This document shows, in pieces, positions 22,103 to 32,695 of a stretch of DNA of 64,000 nucleotides. The number at the start of each line of letters is the position of its first letter. The first letter of the stretch is position 1. The notes under the pieces are model-generated. The model was given only the letters and a program-made list of their open reading frames with translations. It was not told the DNA's origin and searched no databases. Source of the stretch: Neocallimastix lanati (nom. inval.) (lineage: Eukaryota; Neocallimastigomycota; Neocallimastigomycetes; Neocallimastigales; Neocallimastigaceae); NCBI GenBank assembly GCA_016946835.1, contig JACVTC010000015.1, forward strand, positions 731,001 to 795,000, read 5' to 3'. A program made the position numbers and the translations under genes.

Positions 22103-24799
22103 TTATTCATTCCCTATGCCCTCTACTAATAATCGAATTAAGGCATCATTTCCATTACGGCGTGCAACCATTAATGGTGTTTCTCCATCTTTATTTTCTT
22201 TATTTACATCTGCTCCATGTTTCAATAAATATTTAATTAAGCCTATATCTTCATATTTGTGGATACAGGCCTTAAATAATGGGGTTTCACCTTTATTATC
22301 TTCTCTATTAATATCGGCTCCAAGTTCTACTAAATATCTAATTAAATCTTCATTATTTAAAATGCATGCATTTGATAATAGTGTCTCTCCATATTTATTT
22401 CTTTTATTTATATCTGCTTCAAGTTGTTCTATTAAATAATTAATTAAACTTTTATTTAAACTTTTATTTAATCTTTTATTGAATTTAACCATAAATAATG
22501 GGGTCTCTCCATTCTTATCTTCTTTATTTACATCGGCTCCATGTTCTATTAAATATTCAACTATTTCTTTACTTCCATTAAAGCATGCAAAAAATAATGG
22601 AGTTTGAGAATAATAATCTTCTTTATTTACGTCGGCTCCAAGTTCTACTAAATATCTAATTAAATCTTCATTATTTAAAATGCATGCATTTGATAATAGT
22701 GTCCTTCCATCTTTATCTCCTTTATTTATATCTGCTCCAAGTTGTTCTATTAAATAATTAATTAAACTTTTATTTAAACTTTTATTTAATCTTTTATTGA
22801 ATTTAACCATAAATAATGGGGTCTCTCCATTCTCATCTTCTTTATTTACATCGGCTCCATGTTCTATTAAATATTCAACTATTTCTTTACTTCCATAAAG
22901 GCATGCAAAAAATAATGGAGTTTTAGAATCATAATCTTCTTTATTCACGTCGGCTCCAAGTTCTACTAAATATCTAATTAAATCTTCATTATTTAAAATG
23001 CATGCCTTTGATAATAGTGTCTCTCCATATTTATTTCTTTTATTTATATCTGCTCCAAGTTGTTCTATTAAATAATTAATTAAACTTTTATTTAAACTTT
23101 TATTTAAACTTTTATTGAATTTAACCATAAATAATGGGGTCTCTCCATTCTTATCTTCTTTATTTACATCGGCTCCATGTTCTATTAAATATTCAACTAT
23201 ATCTTTACTTCCATAAAGGCATGCAAAAAATAATGGAGTTTTAGAATCATAATCTTCTTTATTCACGTCGGCTCCAAGTTCTACTAAATATCTAATTAAA
23301 TCTTTATTATTTAAAATGCATGCCTTTGATAATAGTGTTCTTCCATATTTATTTCTTTTATTTATATCTGCTCCAAGTTGTTCTATTAAATAATTAATTA
23401 AACTTTTATTTAAACTTTCATTGAAGTTGACCATAAATAATGGGGTCTCTCCATCCTTATTTTCTTTATTTACTTCTGCTCCAAGTTCAACTAAGAATCT
23501 AACTAAATCTTCATCTCCATCATGGCATGCATGAAATAATACGGTATTACCATCACTATTTTCTTTATTTATATATGCTCCAATTTCAACTAAATATTTA
23601 ATTAAATTAGTGTTTACAGTTCTTTTGGTGGTGCAAACCTTAAATAATGGCGTTTGCCCTTCATTATTTTCTTTATTTAAATCCGCGCCATGTTCCACTA
23701 AATATTTAATAAAATCTAAATTTGCATATTCGTTGACACAGGCTTTAAATAACGGGGTTTCCCCCTCATTGTTTTTTTTATTTATATCTGCTCCATGTTC
23801 CATTAAAATGCCAACTAAATCTTCATTTTCTTCATAACAGGCATAAAATAATGCTGTTTCACCCTTATTATTTTCCTTATTTATATCTGCTCCAAGTTCC
23901 ATTAAATATGTAATTAAACCTTTATCCACTTTTTTTTTCGTACATGCTTTAAATAATGCTGTTTCACCCTTAGTATTTTCCTTATTAATATCTGCTCCAT
24001 GTTCCACTAAATATTTAATTATATTTTCATATTTTGTATCACAGATATAAAATAACACCGTCTCACCATCCTTATTTTCTTTATGTATATCTACTCCAAG
24101 TTTTATTAAATATTCAACTAAATCTTTATTTCCACTAAGGCATGCATCAAAGAATGGCGTTTTGCCAGAATTATCTTCTTTATTTATATCTGAACCATGT
24201 TCTATCAAATATAAAACTAAATCTTTATTTCCACTAAGGCATGCATCAAAAAATGGCGTTTTACCAGAACGATCTTCTTTATTTATATTTAATCCATGTT
24301 CTACAAAATATTCAACTAATTCTTTATTTCCACTACGACATGCATGAAATAATGGCGTTTCACAAAGATAATTCTCTTTATTTATATTGATTCCATGGAC
24401 AATTAAATATTGAATTAAATGTTTCTTTTTATCAAGAATTACCTGATTTAAAAATTCTGTATTATTTTTTATACCTTTCATTTCTTTAATTTTAAATTTA
24501 TTATTAGAAATGTGATGTTTTAAATTCTCTTTTGAAATACCTTGCTTATTTTTATATTTAAAAAGTAACTCCTTAATAAATTCATCATTATAAAAATTCA
24601 TATTATTAAAAATAATAGTTAACAATTTATTATTATTATTTTTTATGAATCTTTTTATGAGAGCGGAAGATATTAAATCATCTTTATTAATTTTAAATAT
24701 AAATTTTAATACTTCTGAATTAAACTCATTATTATCATATGTTTCTAATGCAATATCTCTCTTGGTTTTAATTTTATTTTTATTATCTTGAACGGACAT
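22103..24799 (-). CDS. Ankyrin-repeat protein, array copy 2 (898 aa)
   Basis: The start at 24799 is shared with five sister copies (MSVQDNKNKIKTKRDIALE). Residues 1-~110 form a polar helical domain specific to this family (DLISSALIKRFIKNNNNKLL, FIKELLFKYKNKQGISKENL). About 22 ankyrin repeats follow with the consensus hairpin HGADINKENNKGETPLFKAC, then a fixed C-terminal cap (PLMVARRNGNDALIRLLVEG). There is no signal peptide or membrane segment, so it should act inside the cell as a protein-binding scaffold with unknown partner. The 3' half holds three full 3-repeat modules (~318 bp) starting MVKFNKSLNKSL, each with a short LNKS repeat. A fourth, partial module is fused to the C-terminal repeats at LGADINREDNKG (22305-22345), a junction shared with copies 3-5. 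Intronless. A short 5' leader with T-runs and a conserved ~170 bp flank may hold the promoter. Confidence 0.85.
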   Translation of the reverse strand: MSVQDNKNKIKTKRDIALETYDNNEFNSEVLKFIFKINKDDLISSALIKRFIKNNNNKLLTIIFNNMNFYNDEFIKELLFKYKNKQGISKENLKHHISNNKFKIKEMKGIKNNTEFLNQVILDKKKHLIQYLIVHGININKENYLCETPLFHACRSGNKELVEYFVEHGLNINKEDRSGKTPFFDACLSGNKDLVLYLIEHGSDINKEDNSGKTPFFDACLSGNKDLVEYLIKLGVDIHKENKDGETVLFYICDTKYENIIKYLVEHGADINKENTKGETALFKACTKKKVDKGLITYLMELGADINKENNKGETALFYACYEENEDLVGILMEHGADINKKNNEGETPLFKACVNEYANLDFIKYLVEHGADLNKENNEGQTPLFKVCTTKRTVNTNLIKYLVEIGAYINKENSDGNTVLFHACHDGDEDLVRFLVELGAEVNKENKDGETPLFMVNFNESLNKSLINYLIEQLGADINKRNKYGRTLLSKACILNNKDLIRYLVELGADVNKEDYDSKTPLFFACLYGSKDIVEYLIEHGADVNKEDKNGETPLFMVKFNKSLNKSLNKSLINYLIEQLGADINKRNKYGETLLSKACILNNEDLIRYLVELGADVNKEDYDSKTPLFFACLYGSKEIVEYLIEHGADVNKEDENGETPLFMVKFNKRLNKSLNKSLINYLIEQLGADINKGDKDGRTLLSNACILNNEDLIRYLVELGADVNKEDYYSQTPLFFACFNGSKEIVEYLIEHGADVNKEDKNGETPLFMVKFNKRLNKSLNKSLINYLIEQLEADINKRNKYGETLLSNACILNNEDLIRYLVELGADINREDNKGETPLFKACIHKYEDIGLIKYLLKHGADVNKENKDGETPLMVARRNGNDALIRLLVEGIGNE

Positions 24800-25074
24800 T
24801 TTTTTTTTTTATTATAATTATTTTTATAGTTTTAATATAAATAATTAGTAATTTTGTCGGTATTTAATATTTTTTTATAAATAAAAATCACAACAAATAT
24901 ATATAATTTATGTAAATATTTTTTTATTATTTTTTATTTTTATTTTTATAATAACAGTATAGATTTAGATTACTAATATACTAATTTATAATAATTAATA
25001 TTTATAAATGCAACTAAATAATCAATAATAACCAATCAGGATTAATTTCTACTATTTATATTATAATTAAAAAA

Positions 25075-25798
25075 GGTTATATTAGTTATGTCCAATATAC
25101 AATAGGTTTTTTTTTTTTTTGCAATAGGTTATTTATATAATAGGTTTTTTTCTTTTGGTGTACTCGTTTTTTGAGAATCTTTAATGAAAAAATAATTTAA
25201 TGCTATTAAATATCTTTTTGCTGTAATATCCGAGCCTACTTGAGCATCTTCAGCAATACTGTCTTAATATTACTTCCATCCTTTCTTTTGTTAAGATTTC
25301 AGTAATTTTGAATGGTGGCTAAGTAATTTGTTAGATGTTACATACTTTATTAATTTCTTTTGTGGTCATAAATAGCTGCATACTAAATTGGGTCGTTTTT
25401 GTTTCCTTGTAAGTTTGTCTATGGAGAAGCTAGTAGTCATTTTAAATTGAGATTCTTAATCTTTTATTGAATAATAAGATTTGATTAATAAAGTTATTTA
25501 TTGAATATAAGATTTTATTAATAAAATTATTTATGGGATATAATACTTTATATTAATAAAGTTATTTAAAAATAACAATAAAGAGTTATTTACAAATGTT
25601 TTATATAAATAAAATTTACATATACTTAATATTAAAATGTTGCTTTTTCTAAAATACTTTCAATTAATTACAATATATTAGGTTTATATTAATAATTTAT
25701 ATATTCTATAGAGTTATTTAATATATAAATTCACCTATTGCTAACAATTATTATTATTATTCGTTATATAATTAAAAAAAGTCAAATTATTTATGTCC
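25075..25798 (-). mobile_element. Ty1/copia-like remnant, spacer copy 2
   Basis: Gag-like ATG at 25440. The low-coordinate end carries a small duplication of the AATAGGTT word (25105-25150) that is shared with the spacer copy at 35671, linking the histories of these two units. Confidence 0.45.
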
Positions 25799-25911
25799 TT
25801 TATACATAAATTAAAAAAAAAATATATTTAATTAAAAAATTAGTATTTTGGAGTTAATCACTTTAAAATAATAAAATAAATAGTTATTAGGATATTGAAA
25901 TTTAAAAGTAA

Positions 25912-25949
<38 letters not shown>

Positions 25950-25982
25950 AAAATAATAATAATTAAATAATAATTGTAATAA

Positions 25983-26027
<45 letters not shown>

Positions 26028-26576
26028 TAGTAGTAGTAGTAACAATAATAATAATAATAACTATAATAATAATAGTAGTAGTAGTAACAATAATAATAAT
26101 AATAATAACTATAATAATAATAGTAGTAGTAGTAACATTAATAATAATAATAATAACTATAATAATAATAGTAGTAGTAGTAATAATAATAATAATAATA
26201 ATAATAATTATAATAATGAAAAATAATAATAATTAAATAATAATAATAATATTAATAACTATAATAATAATAGTAGTAGTAATAATAATAATAATAATAA
26301 TAATAATTATAATAATGAAAAATAATAATAATTAAATAATAATAATAATAGTAGTAGTAGTAATAATAATAATAATAATAATAATTATAATAATGAAAAA
26401 TAATAATAATTAAATAATAATAATAATATTAATAACTATAATAATAATAGTAGTAGTAGTAACAATAATAATAATAATAATAACTATAATAATAATAGTA
26501 GTAGTAGTAACAATATTAATAATAATAATTACTATAATAATGGTAGTAGTAGTAGTAGTAACAATAATAATAATAT
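25912..26576. repeat. Expanded TAA/TAG higher-order minisatellite (665 bp)
   Basis: The longest spacer microsatellite in the array. A ~55 bp composite (CAATAATAATAATAATAACT, ATAATAATAA, TAG repeats, TAA) recurs several times. A second composite, containing TAATGAAAAATAATAATAAT, is interspersed three more times. Other spacers carry 90-230 bp, so this one has expanded by several composite units. Confidence 0.9.
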
Positions 26577-26778
26577 CTGTAATAATATACTAAATTAATA
26601 AATAAATAAATATTAAATATTAATATTATAATATATAAATAAATTAATAGAATATCTAATATAAATAATTATATTAGTAATACTAATAAAAAAGATAATA
26701 AATAATAATTCAAATTTAGCAAATGTTGTAGAAATATATATACTATAAATGATGTAAAAAATATAATTAAAAAAAAAA

Positions 26779-27680
26779 TTTTTTTTTTTAACATCAGAAA
26801 ACTTGTTTCATCTTTATTAATAAATTTTTGATAAAATTCATGTGAAAAAAAAAAAAAAAAAGATAAAAATTTAAACAAAAAATACACAAAATAAAATAAA
26901 ATAAAATAAAATAATGGTATAATATATTCTAGTTTCTTTTAATTAATATCTGTAAGACTTAACAAAGGCAATATTATACTGAAGTATAATAATTATTTTT
27001 GACTTCACAATGTTAATCATAATTTTAAGATACGAAATTAAGATCTTCTTTGGTTGCACTAGTCCTGCTGGCCAATCTTACTATTTCTTCAGCATTGATG
27101 CTCTTGGTAATAGTAGTACGACTCGATTTGAACCTATTGAACAAATACCATTGTTGGCCAATAGCAATAGGTATAATCGATGGAAGAAAAGCAGCAATAA
27201 CCACCAAGAATGGAGTATCAGAATAAACATTTGATTTCATCTGGCACTTAAATAGATCCTTCCATTCCCATATGAAAGATCAGGATATTCTTAATAAAGC
27301 TTTATAAAATCTGATGTTTCTTCGAATCAGTTTTTTTGTCATAAAATTCAATTTTAATAGAATTGATTTTCATATCTCTTTTCCAATAAAAATCCTTGAT
27401 TTTTTTATCGTTACTACCTATTTTCTCTAGTTTACGTTTAAGAGTTCTACTTTCTTTCGTCCAAGTATATTTTCTATATTTTTGGAATATTATTAACTAA
27501 ATAGGAAATAATACATTTTGAATCTTTCCATTTTTCAAAACATTTAAATTGAGACAAAGCATATTTAGCTGACAATGAATGAATATTTAAATCTTTTGAA
27601 AGTGAATATACAGTAATAAAAGAATTGGATTTGTGTAAACCTGCAATCCATCTTAATCTTTTATTAATTAATTTTTAAGT
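26779..27680 (-). mobile_element. 5'-truncated LINE fragment between ankyrin copies 2 and 3
   Basis: Same boundaries as the 20826-21797 copy, with the oligo(A) end as T11 at 26779-26789, but the internal A-run is shortened to ~18. A minus-strand frame at 27240-27025 remains open (MKSNVYSDTPFLVVIAAFLP) but is only part of the decayed RT 3' region. Confidence 0.7.
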
Positions 27681-27988
27681 AAAAAAAAAATTATATAATA
27701 ATAGTAATTAAAAAAAAAATAAAATAGTTTTTATAAAATAAAAAAATATTAAATAATAAGTAATAAATAATAATTTATGGTCAAATTTTATTTATTTTAT
27801 TTTATTAATTTTTTTATATATATTTTTTATATATATAATTAATATTTTTATATTTTGTTTTTGTTTTTTTTTTTTCTTATATTTTAGATATTTTATTTTA
27901 TATCAATAAAATGATGTAATTTTTTTTATTTTTATTTGTTATTTTTATTTTTTTTTACTTTTTTGTTTTTAAAATTGTAGTCTTTAAA

Positions 27989-30049
27989 TTATTCATTCCC
28001 TATGCCCTCTACTAATAATTGAATTAAGGCATCATTTCCATTACGGCGTGCAACCATTAATGGTGTTTCTCCATCTTTATTTTCTTTATTTACATCTGCT
28101 CCATGTTTCAATAAATATTTAATTAAGCCTATATCTTCATATTTGTGGATACAGGCCTTAAATAATGGGGTTTCACCTTTATTATCTTCTCTATTAATAT
28201 CGGCTCCAAGTTCTACTAAATATCTAATTAAATCTTCATTATTTAAAATGCATGCATTTGATAATAGTGTCTCTCCATATTTATTTCTTTTATTTATATC
28301 TGCTTCAAGTTGTTCTATTAAATAATTAATTAAACTTTTATTTAAACTTTTATTTAATCTTTTATTGAATTTAACCATAAATAATGGGGTCTCTCCATTC
28401 TCATCTTCTTTATTTACATCGGCTCCATGTTCTATTAAATATTCAACTATTTCTTTACTTCCATTAAAGCATGCAAAAAATAATGGAGTTTTAGAATCAT
28501 AATCTTCTTTATTCACGTCGGCTCCAAGTTCTACTAAATATCTAATTAAATCTTCATTATTTAAAATGCATGCCTTTGATAATAGTGTCTTTCCATATTT
28601 ATTTCTTTTATTTATATCTGCTCCAAGTTGTTCTTTTAAATAATTAATTAAACTTTTATTTAAACTTTTATTGGAGTTGACCATAAATAATGGGGTCTCT
28701 CCATCCTTATTTTCTTTATTTATATCTGCTCCAAGTTCAACTAGGAATCTAAATAAATCTTCATCTCCATCAAGGCATGCATGAAATAATACGGTATTAC
28801 CATAACTATTTTCTTTATTTATATCTGCTCCAAGTTCAACTAGGAATCTAACTAAATCTTCATCTCCATCAAGGCATGCATGAAATAATACGGTATTACC
28901 ATCACTATTTTCTTTATTTATATATGCTCCAATTTCAACTAAATATTTAATTAAATTAGTGTTTACAGTTCTTTTGGTGGTGCAAACCTTAAATAATGGC
29001 GTTTGCCCTTCATTATTTTCTTTATTTAAATCCGCGCCATGTTCCACTAAATATTTAATAAAATCTAAATTTGCATATTCGTTGACACAGGCTTTAAATA
29101 ACGGGGTTTCCCCCTCATTATTTTTTTTATTTATATCTGCTCCATGTTCCATTAAAATGCCAACTAAATCTTCATTTTCTTCATAACAGGCATAAAATAA
29201 TGCTGTTTCACCATTATTATTTTCCTTATTTATATCTGCTCCAAGTTCCATTAAATATGTAATTAAACCTTTATCCACTTTTTTTTTCGTACATGCTTTA
29301 AATAATGCTGTTTCACCCTTAGTATTTTCCTTATTAATATCTGCTCCATGTTCCACTAAATATTTAATTATATTTTCATATTTTGTATCACAGATATAAA
29401 ATAACACCGTCTCACCATCCTTATTTTCTTTATGTATATCTACTCCAAGTTTTATTAAATATTCAACTAAATCTTTATTTCCACTAAGGCATGCATCAAA
29501 AAATGGCGTTTTACCAGAACGATCTTCTTTATTTATATTTAATCCATGTTCTACAAAATATTCAACTAATTCTTTATTTCCACTACGACACGCATGAAAT
29601 AATGGCGTTTCAAAAAGATAATTCTCTTTATTTATATCGATTCCATGGACAAGTAAATATTGAATTAAATGTTTCTTTTTATCAAGAATTACCTGATTTA
29701 AAAAGTCTGTATTATTTTTTATACCTTTCATTGATTTAATTTTGAATTTATTATTAGTAATGTGATGTTTTAAATTCTCTTTTGAAATACCCTGCTTATT
29801 TTTATATTTAAAAAGTAACTCCTTAATAAATTCATTATTGTAAAAATTCATATTATTAAAAATAATAGATAACAATTTATTATTATTATTTTTTATGAAT
29901 CTTTTTATGAGAGCGGAAGATATTAAATCATCTTTATTAATTTTAAATATAAATTTTAATACTTCTGAAGTAAACTCATTATTGTTATATGTTTCTAATG
30001 CAATATCTCTCTTCGTTTTAATTTTATTTTTATTATCTTGAACGGACAT
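27989..30049 (-). CDS. Ankyrin-repeat protein, array copy 3 (686 aa, shortest intact copy)
   Basis: N-terminal domain and about 16 ankyrin repeats plus the C-terminal cap. The 5' half (HGIDINKENYLF, no GSDINKED repeat, NNNGETALF) is nearly identical to copy 6. The 3' half (MVKFNKRLNKSLNKSL partial module, LGADINREDNKG fusion) is of the copy 2/4/5 type, so the gene is a mosaic. A single repeat is tandemly duplicated at about 28731-28929 (NTVLFHACLDGDEDLVRFLV, then the same with LFRFLV), a 99-bp step unique to this copy. It has only one full three-repeat module. No frame damage. Confidence 0.85.
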   Translation of the reverse strand: MSVQDNKNKIKTKRDIALETYNNNEFTSEVLKFIFKINKDDLISSALIKRFIKNNNNKLLSIIFNNMNFYNNEFIKELLFKYKNKQGISKENLKHHITNNKFKIKSMKGIKNNTDFLNQVILDKKKHLIQYLLVHGIDINKENYLFETPLFHACRSGNKELVEYFVEHGLNINKEDRSGKTPFFDACLSGNKDLVEYLIKLGVDIHKENKDGETVLFYICDTKYENIIKYLVEHGADINKENTKGETALFKACTKKKVDKGLITYLMELGADINKENNNGETALFYACYEENEDLVGILMEHGADINKKNNEGETPLFKACVNEYANLDFIKYLVEHGADLNKENNEGQTPLFKVCTTKRTVNTNLIKYLVEIGAYINKENSDGNTVLFHACLDGDEDLVRFLVELGADINKENSYGNTVLFHACLDGDEDLFRFLVELGADINKENKDGETPLFMVNSNKSLNKSLINYLKEQLGADINKRNKYGKTLLSKACILNNEDLIRYLVELGADVNKEDYDSKTPLFFACFNGSKEIVEYLIEHGADVNKEDENGETPLFMVKFNKRLNKSLNKSLINYLIEQLEADINKRNKYGETLLSNACILNNEDLIRYLVELGADINREDNKGETPLFKACIHKYEDIGLIKYLLKHGADVNKENKDGETPLMVARRNGNDALIQLLVEGIGNE

Positions 30050-30317
30050 TTTTATTTTATTATAATTATTATTATAGTTTTAATATAAATAGTTAATAAT
30101 TTTGTCGGTATTTAATATTTTTTTAGAAATAAAAATCACAACAAATATATATAATTTATGTAAATACTTTTTTTTTTTATTTTTATTTTTATAATAACAG
30201 TATAGATTTAGATTACTAATATACTAATTTATAATAATTAGTATTCATAAATGCAACTAAATAATTAATAATAACCAATCAGGATTAATTTCTACTATTT
30301 ATATTATAATTAAAAAA

Positions 30318-30973
30318 GGTTATATTAGTTATGTCCAATATACAATAGGTTATTTTTTTTTTTTTTTTTTTTTCATTTTGTTGTACGCGTTTTTTGAGAG
30401 TCTTTAATGAAAAAATAATTTAATGCGATTAAATATCTTTTTGCTGTAATATCCGAGTCTACTTGAGCATCTTCAGCAATACTGTCTTCATACAACTTCT
30501 TTTCCTTTCTTTTGTTGAGATTTCAGTAATTTTGAATGGTGGCTAAGTAATTTGTTGGATGTTACATACTTTATTAATTTTTTTTGTGGTCATAAATAGC
30601 TGCATACTAAATTGGGTCGTTTTTGTTTCCTTGTAAGTTTGTCTATGGAGAAGCTAGTAGTCATTTTAAATTGAGATTCTTAATCTTTTATTGAATAATA
30701 AGATTTGATTAATAAAGTTATTTATTGAATATAATATTTTATTAATAAGAGTTATTCACAAATGTTTAATATAAATAAAATTTACATGTACTTATACTAA
30801 AATCTTGCTTGTTCTAAAATACTTTCAATTAATTACAGTATATTAGGTTTATATTAATAATTTATATATTATTATTATTCTAGAGTTATCTAATATATAA
30901 ATTCACCTATTGCTAACAATTATTATTATTATTATTCGTAATGTAATTAAAAAAAGTCAAATTATTTATGTCC
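30318..30973 (-). mobile_element. Ty1/copia-like remnant, spacer copy 3
   Basis: Gag-like ATG at 30664. The segment between the ATG and the right-hand motif is shortened relative to copies 1 and 2: one TTATTTATTGAATATAA repeat is missing. It is almost identical to the copies at 35671 and 46210. Confidence 0.45.
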
Positions 30974-31085
30974 TTTATCAATAAATTAAAAAAAAAAAAT
31001 ATTTAATTAAAAAATTAGTATTTTGGAGTTAATCACTTTAAAATAATAAAATAAATAGTTATTAGGATATTAAAATTTAAAAGTA

Positions 31086-31086
31086 A

Positions 31087-31127
<41 letters not shown>

Positions 31128-31267
31128 AAAATAATAATAATAATAATTATTATAATAATGAAAAATAATAATAATTAAATAATAATTGTAATAATAATGA
31201 TAAAAATAATAATAATAATAATAACTATAATAATAATAGTAATAGTAGTAACAATAATAATAATATA
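31086..31267. repeat. TAA/TAG microsatellite, spacer copy 3
   Basis: (TAA)n with two TAATGAAAAATAATAATAAT words, an ATTGTAATAATAATGATAAA segment and TAG units. Nearly the same as the array at 36451. Confidence 0.85.
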
Positions 31268-31468
31268 TGTAATATAATACTAAATAAATAAATAAATAAA
31301 ATATTAAATATAATATTATAATATATAAATAAATTAATAGAATATCTAATATAAATAATTATATTAGTAATATAAATAAAAAAGATAATAAATAATATTT
31401 CAAATTTAGTAAATGTTGTAGAAATACATTATAGTATTAATGATATAAAAATATAATTAAAAAAAAAA

Positions 31469-32390
31469 TTTTTTTCTTTTTTAATGACAGAAAAATTGTT
31501 TCACCTTTATTAATTAAATATTTGATAAAATACATGTAATAATAAAAAAAAAAAAGATAAAAGATAAAAAAATAAACAAAAAAAACCACAAAATAAAAAA
31601 AAAGCAAAATAAAATAAAATAATGGTATTATATATTCTAGTTTCTTTTAATTAATATCTGTAAGACTTCACAAAGGCAATATTATACTGAAGTATATTAA
31701 TTATTTTTGACTTCACAATGTTGATCATAATTTTAAGATACGAAATTAAGATCTTTTTTTGGTTGCGCTAGTCCTGCTGGCCTGTCTTACTGTTTCTTCA
31801 GCATTGATGCTCTTGGTAATAGTAGTACGACTCGATTTGAACCTATTGAACAAATACCATTGTTGGCCAATAGCAATAGGTATAATCGATGGAAGAAAAG
31901 CCGCAGTAACCACCAAGAATGGAGTATCAGAATAAGCATCTGATTTTTATCTGGCACTTAAATAGATCCTTCCATTCCCATATGAAAGATCAGGATAATC
32001 ATAATAAAGCTTTATAAAATCTGATGTTTCTTCGAATCTGTTTTTTTGTCATATAATTCAGCTTTAATAGAATTGATTTTCATATCTCTTTTCCAATAAA
32101 AATCCTTGATTTTTTTATCGTTACTACCTATTTTCTCTAGTTTACGTTTAAGAGTTCTACTTTCTTTCGTCCAAGTATATTTTCTATATTTTTGGAATAT
32201 TATTAACTAAATAGGAAATAATACATTTTGAATCTTTATATTTTTCAAAACATTTAAATTGAGACAAAGCATATTTAGCTGACAATGAATGAATATTTAA
32301 ATCTTTTGAAATAGAATATACAGTAATAAAAGAATTGGATTTATGTAAACCTGCAATCCATTTTAATCTTTTATTAATTAATTTTTAAGT
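31469..32390 (-). mobile_element. 5'-truncated LINE fragment between ankyrin copies 3 and 4
   Basis: Same insertion boundaries as its sisters. The tail reads TTTTTTCTTTTTTAATGACA, the version shared with the 36842 and 47394 copies (AATGACAG instead of AACGGCAG). No intact frame. Confidence 0.7.
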
Positions 32391-32695
32391 AAAAAAAAAA
32401 TTATATAATAATAGTAATTAAAAAAAAAATAAAATAGTTTTTATAAAATAAAAAAATATTAAATAATAAGTAATAAATAATAATTTATGATCAAATTTTA
32501 TTTATTTTATTTTATTAATTTTTTTATATATATTTTTTATATATATAATTAATATTTTTCTATTTTGTTTTTGTTTTTTTTTTTCTTATATTTTAGATAT
32601 TTTATTTTATATCAATAAAATGATGTAATTATTTCTATTTTTATTTGTTATTTTTATTTTTTTTACTTTTTGTTTTTAAAATTGTAGTCTTTAAA

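Noticed and set aside
22116-22439. Plus-strand ORFs inside ankyrin genes (e.g. NNGVSPSLFSLFTSAPC-type products)
   Set aside because: Antisense shadows that recur in every copy because the ankyrin consensus is conserved; no independent evidence of coding.
27010-27234. Plus-strand ORFs over the LINE fragments (also 42090-42314, 47657-47857, and 21421-21615 with its copies)
   Set aside because: Antisense to the RT-derived minus-strand reading, which shows the recognisable LINE motifs.
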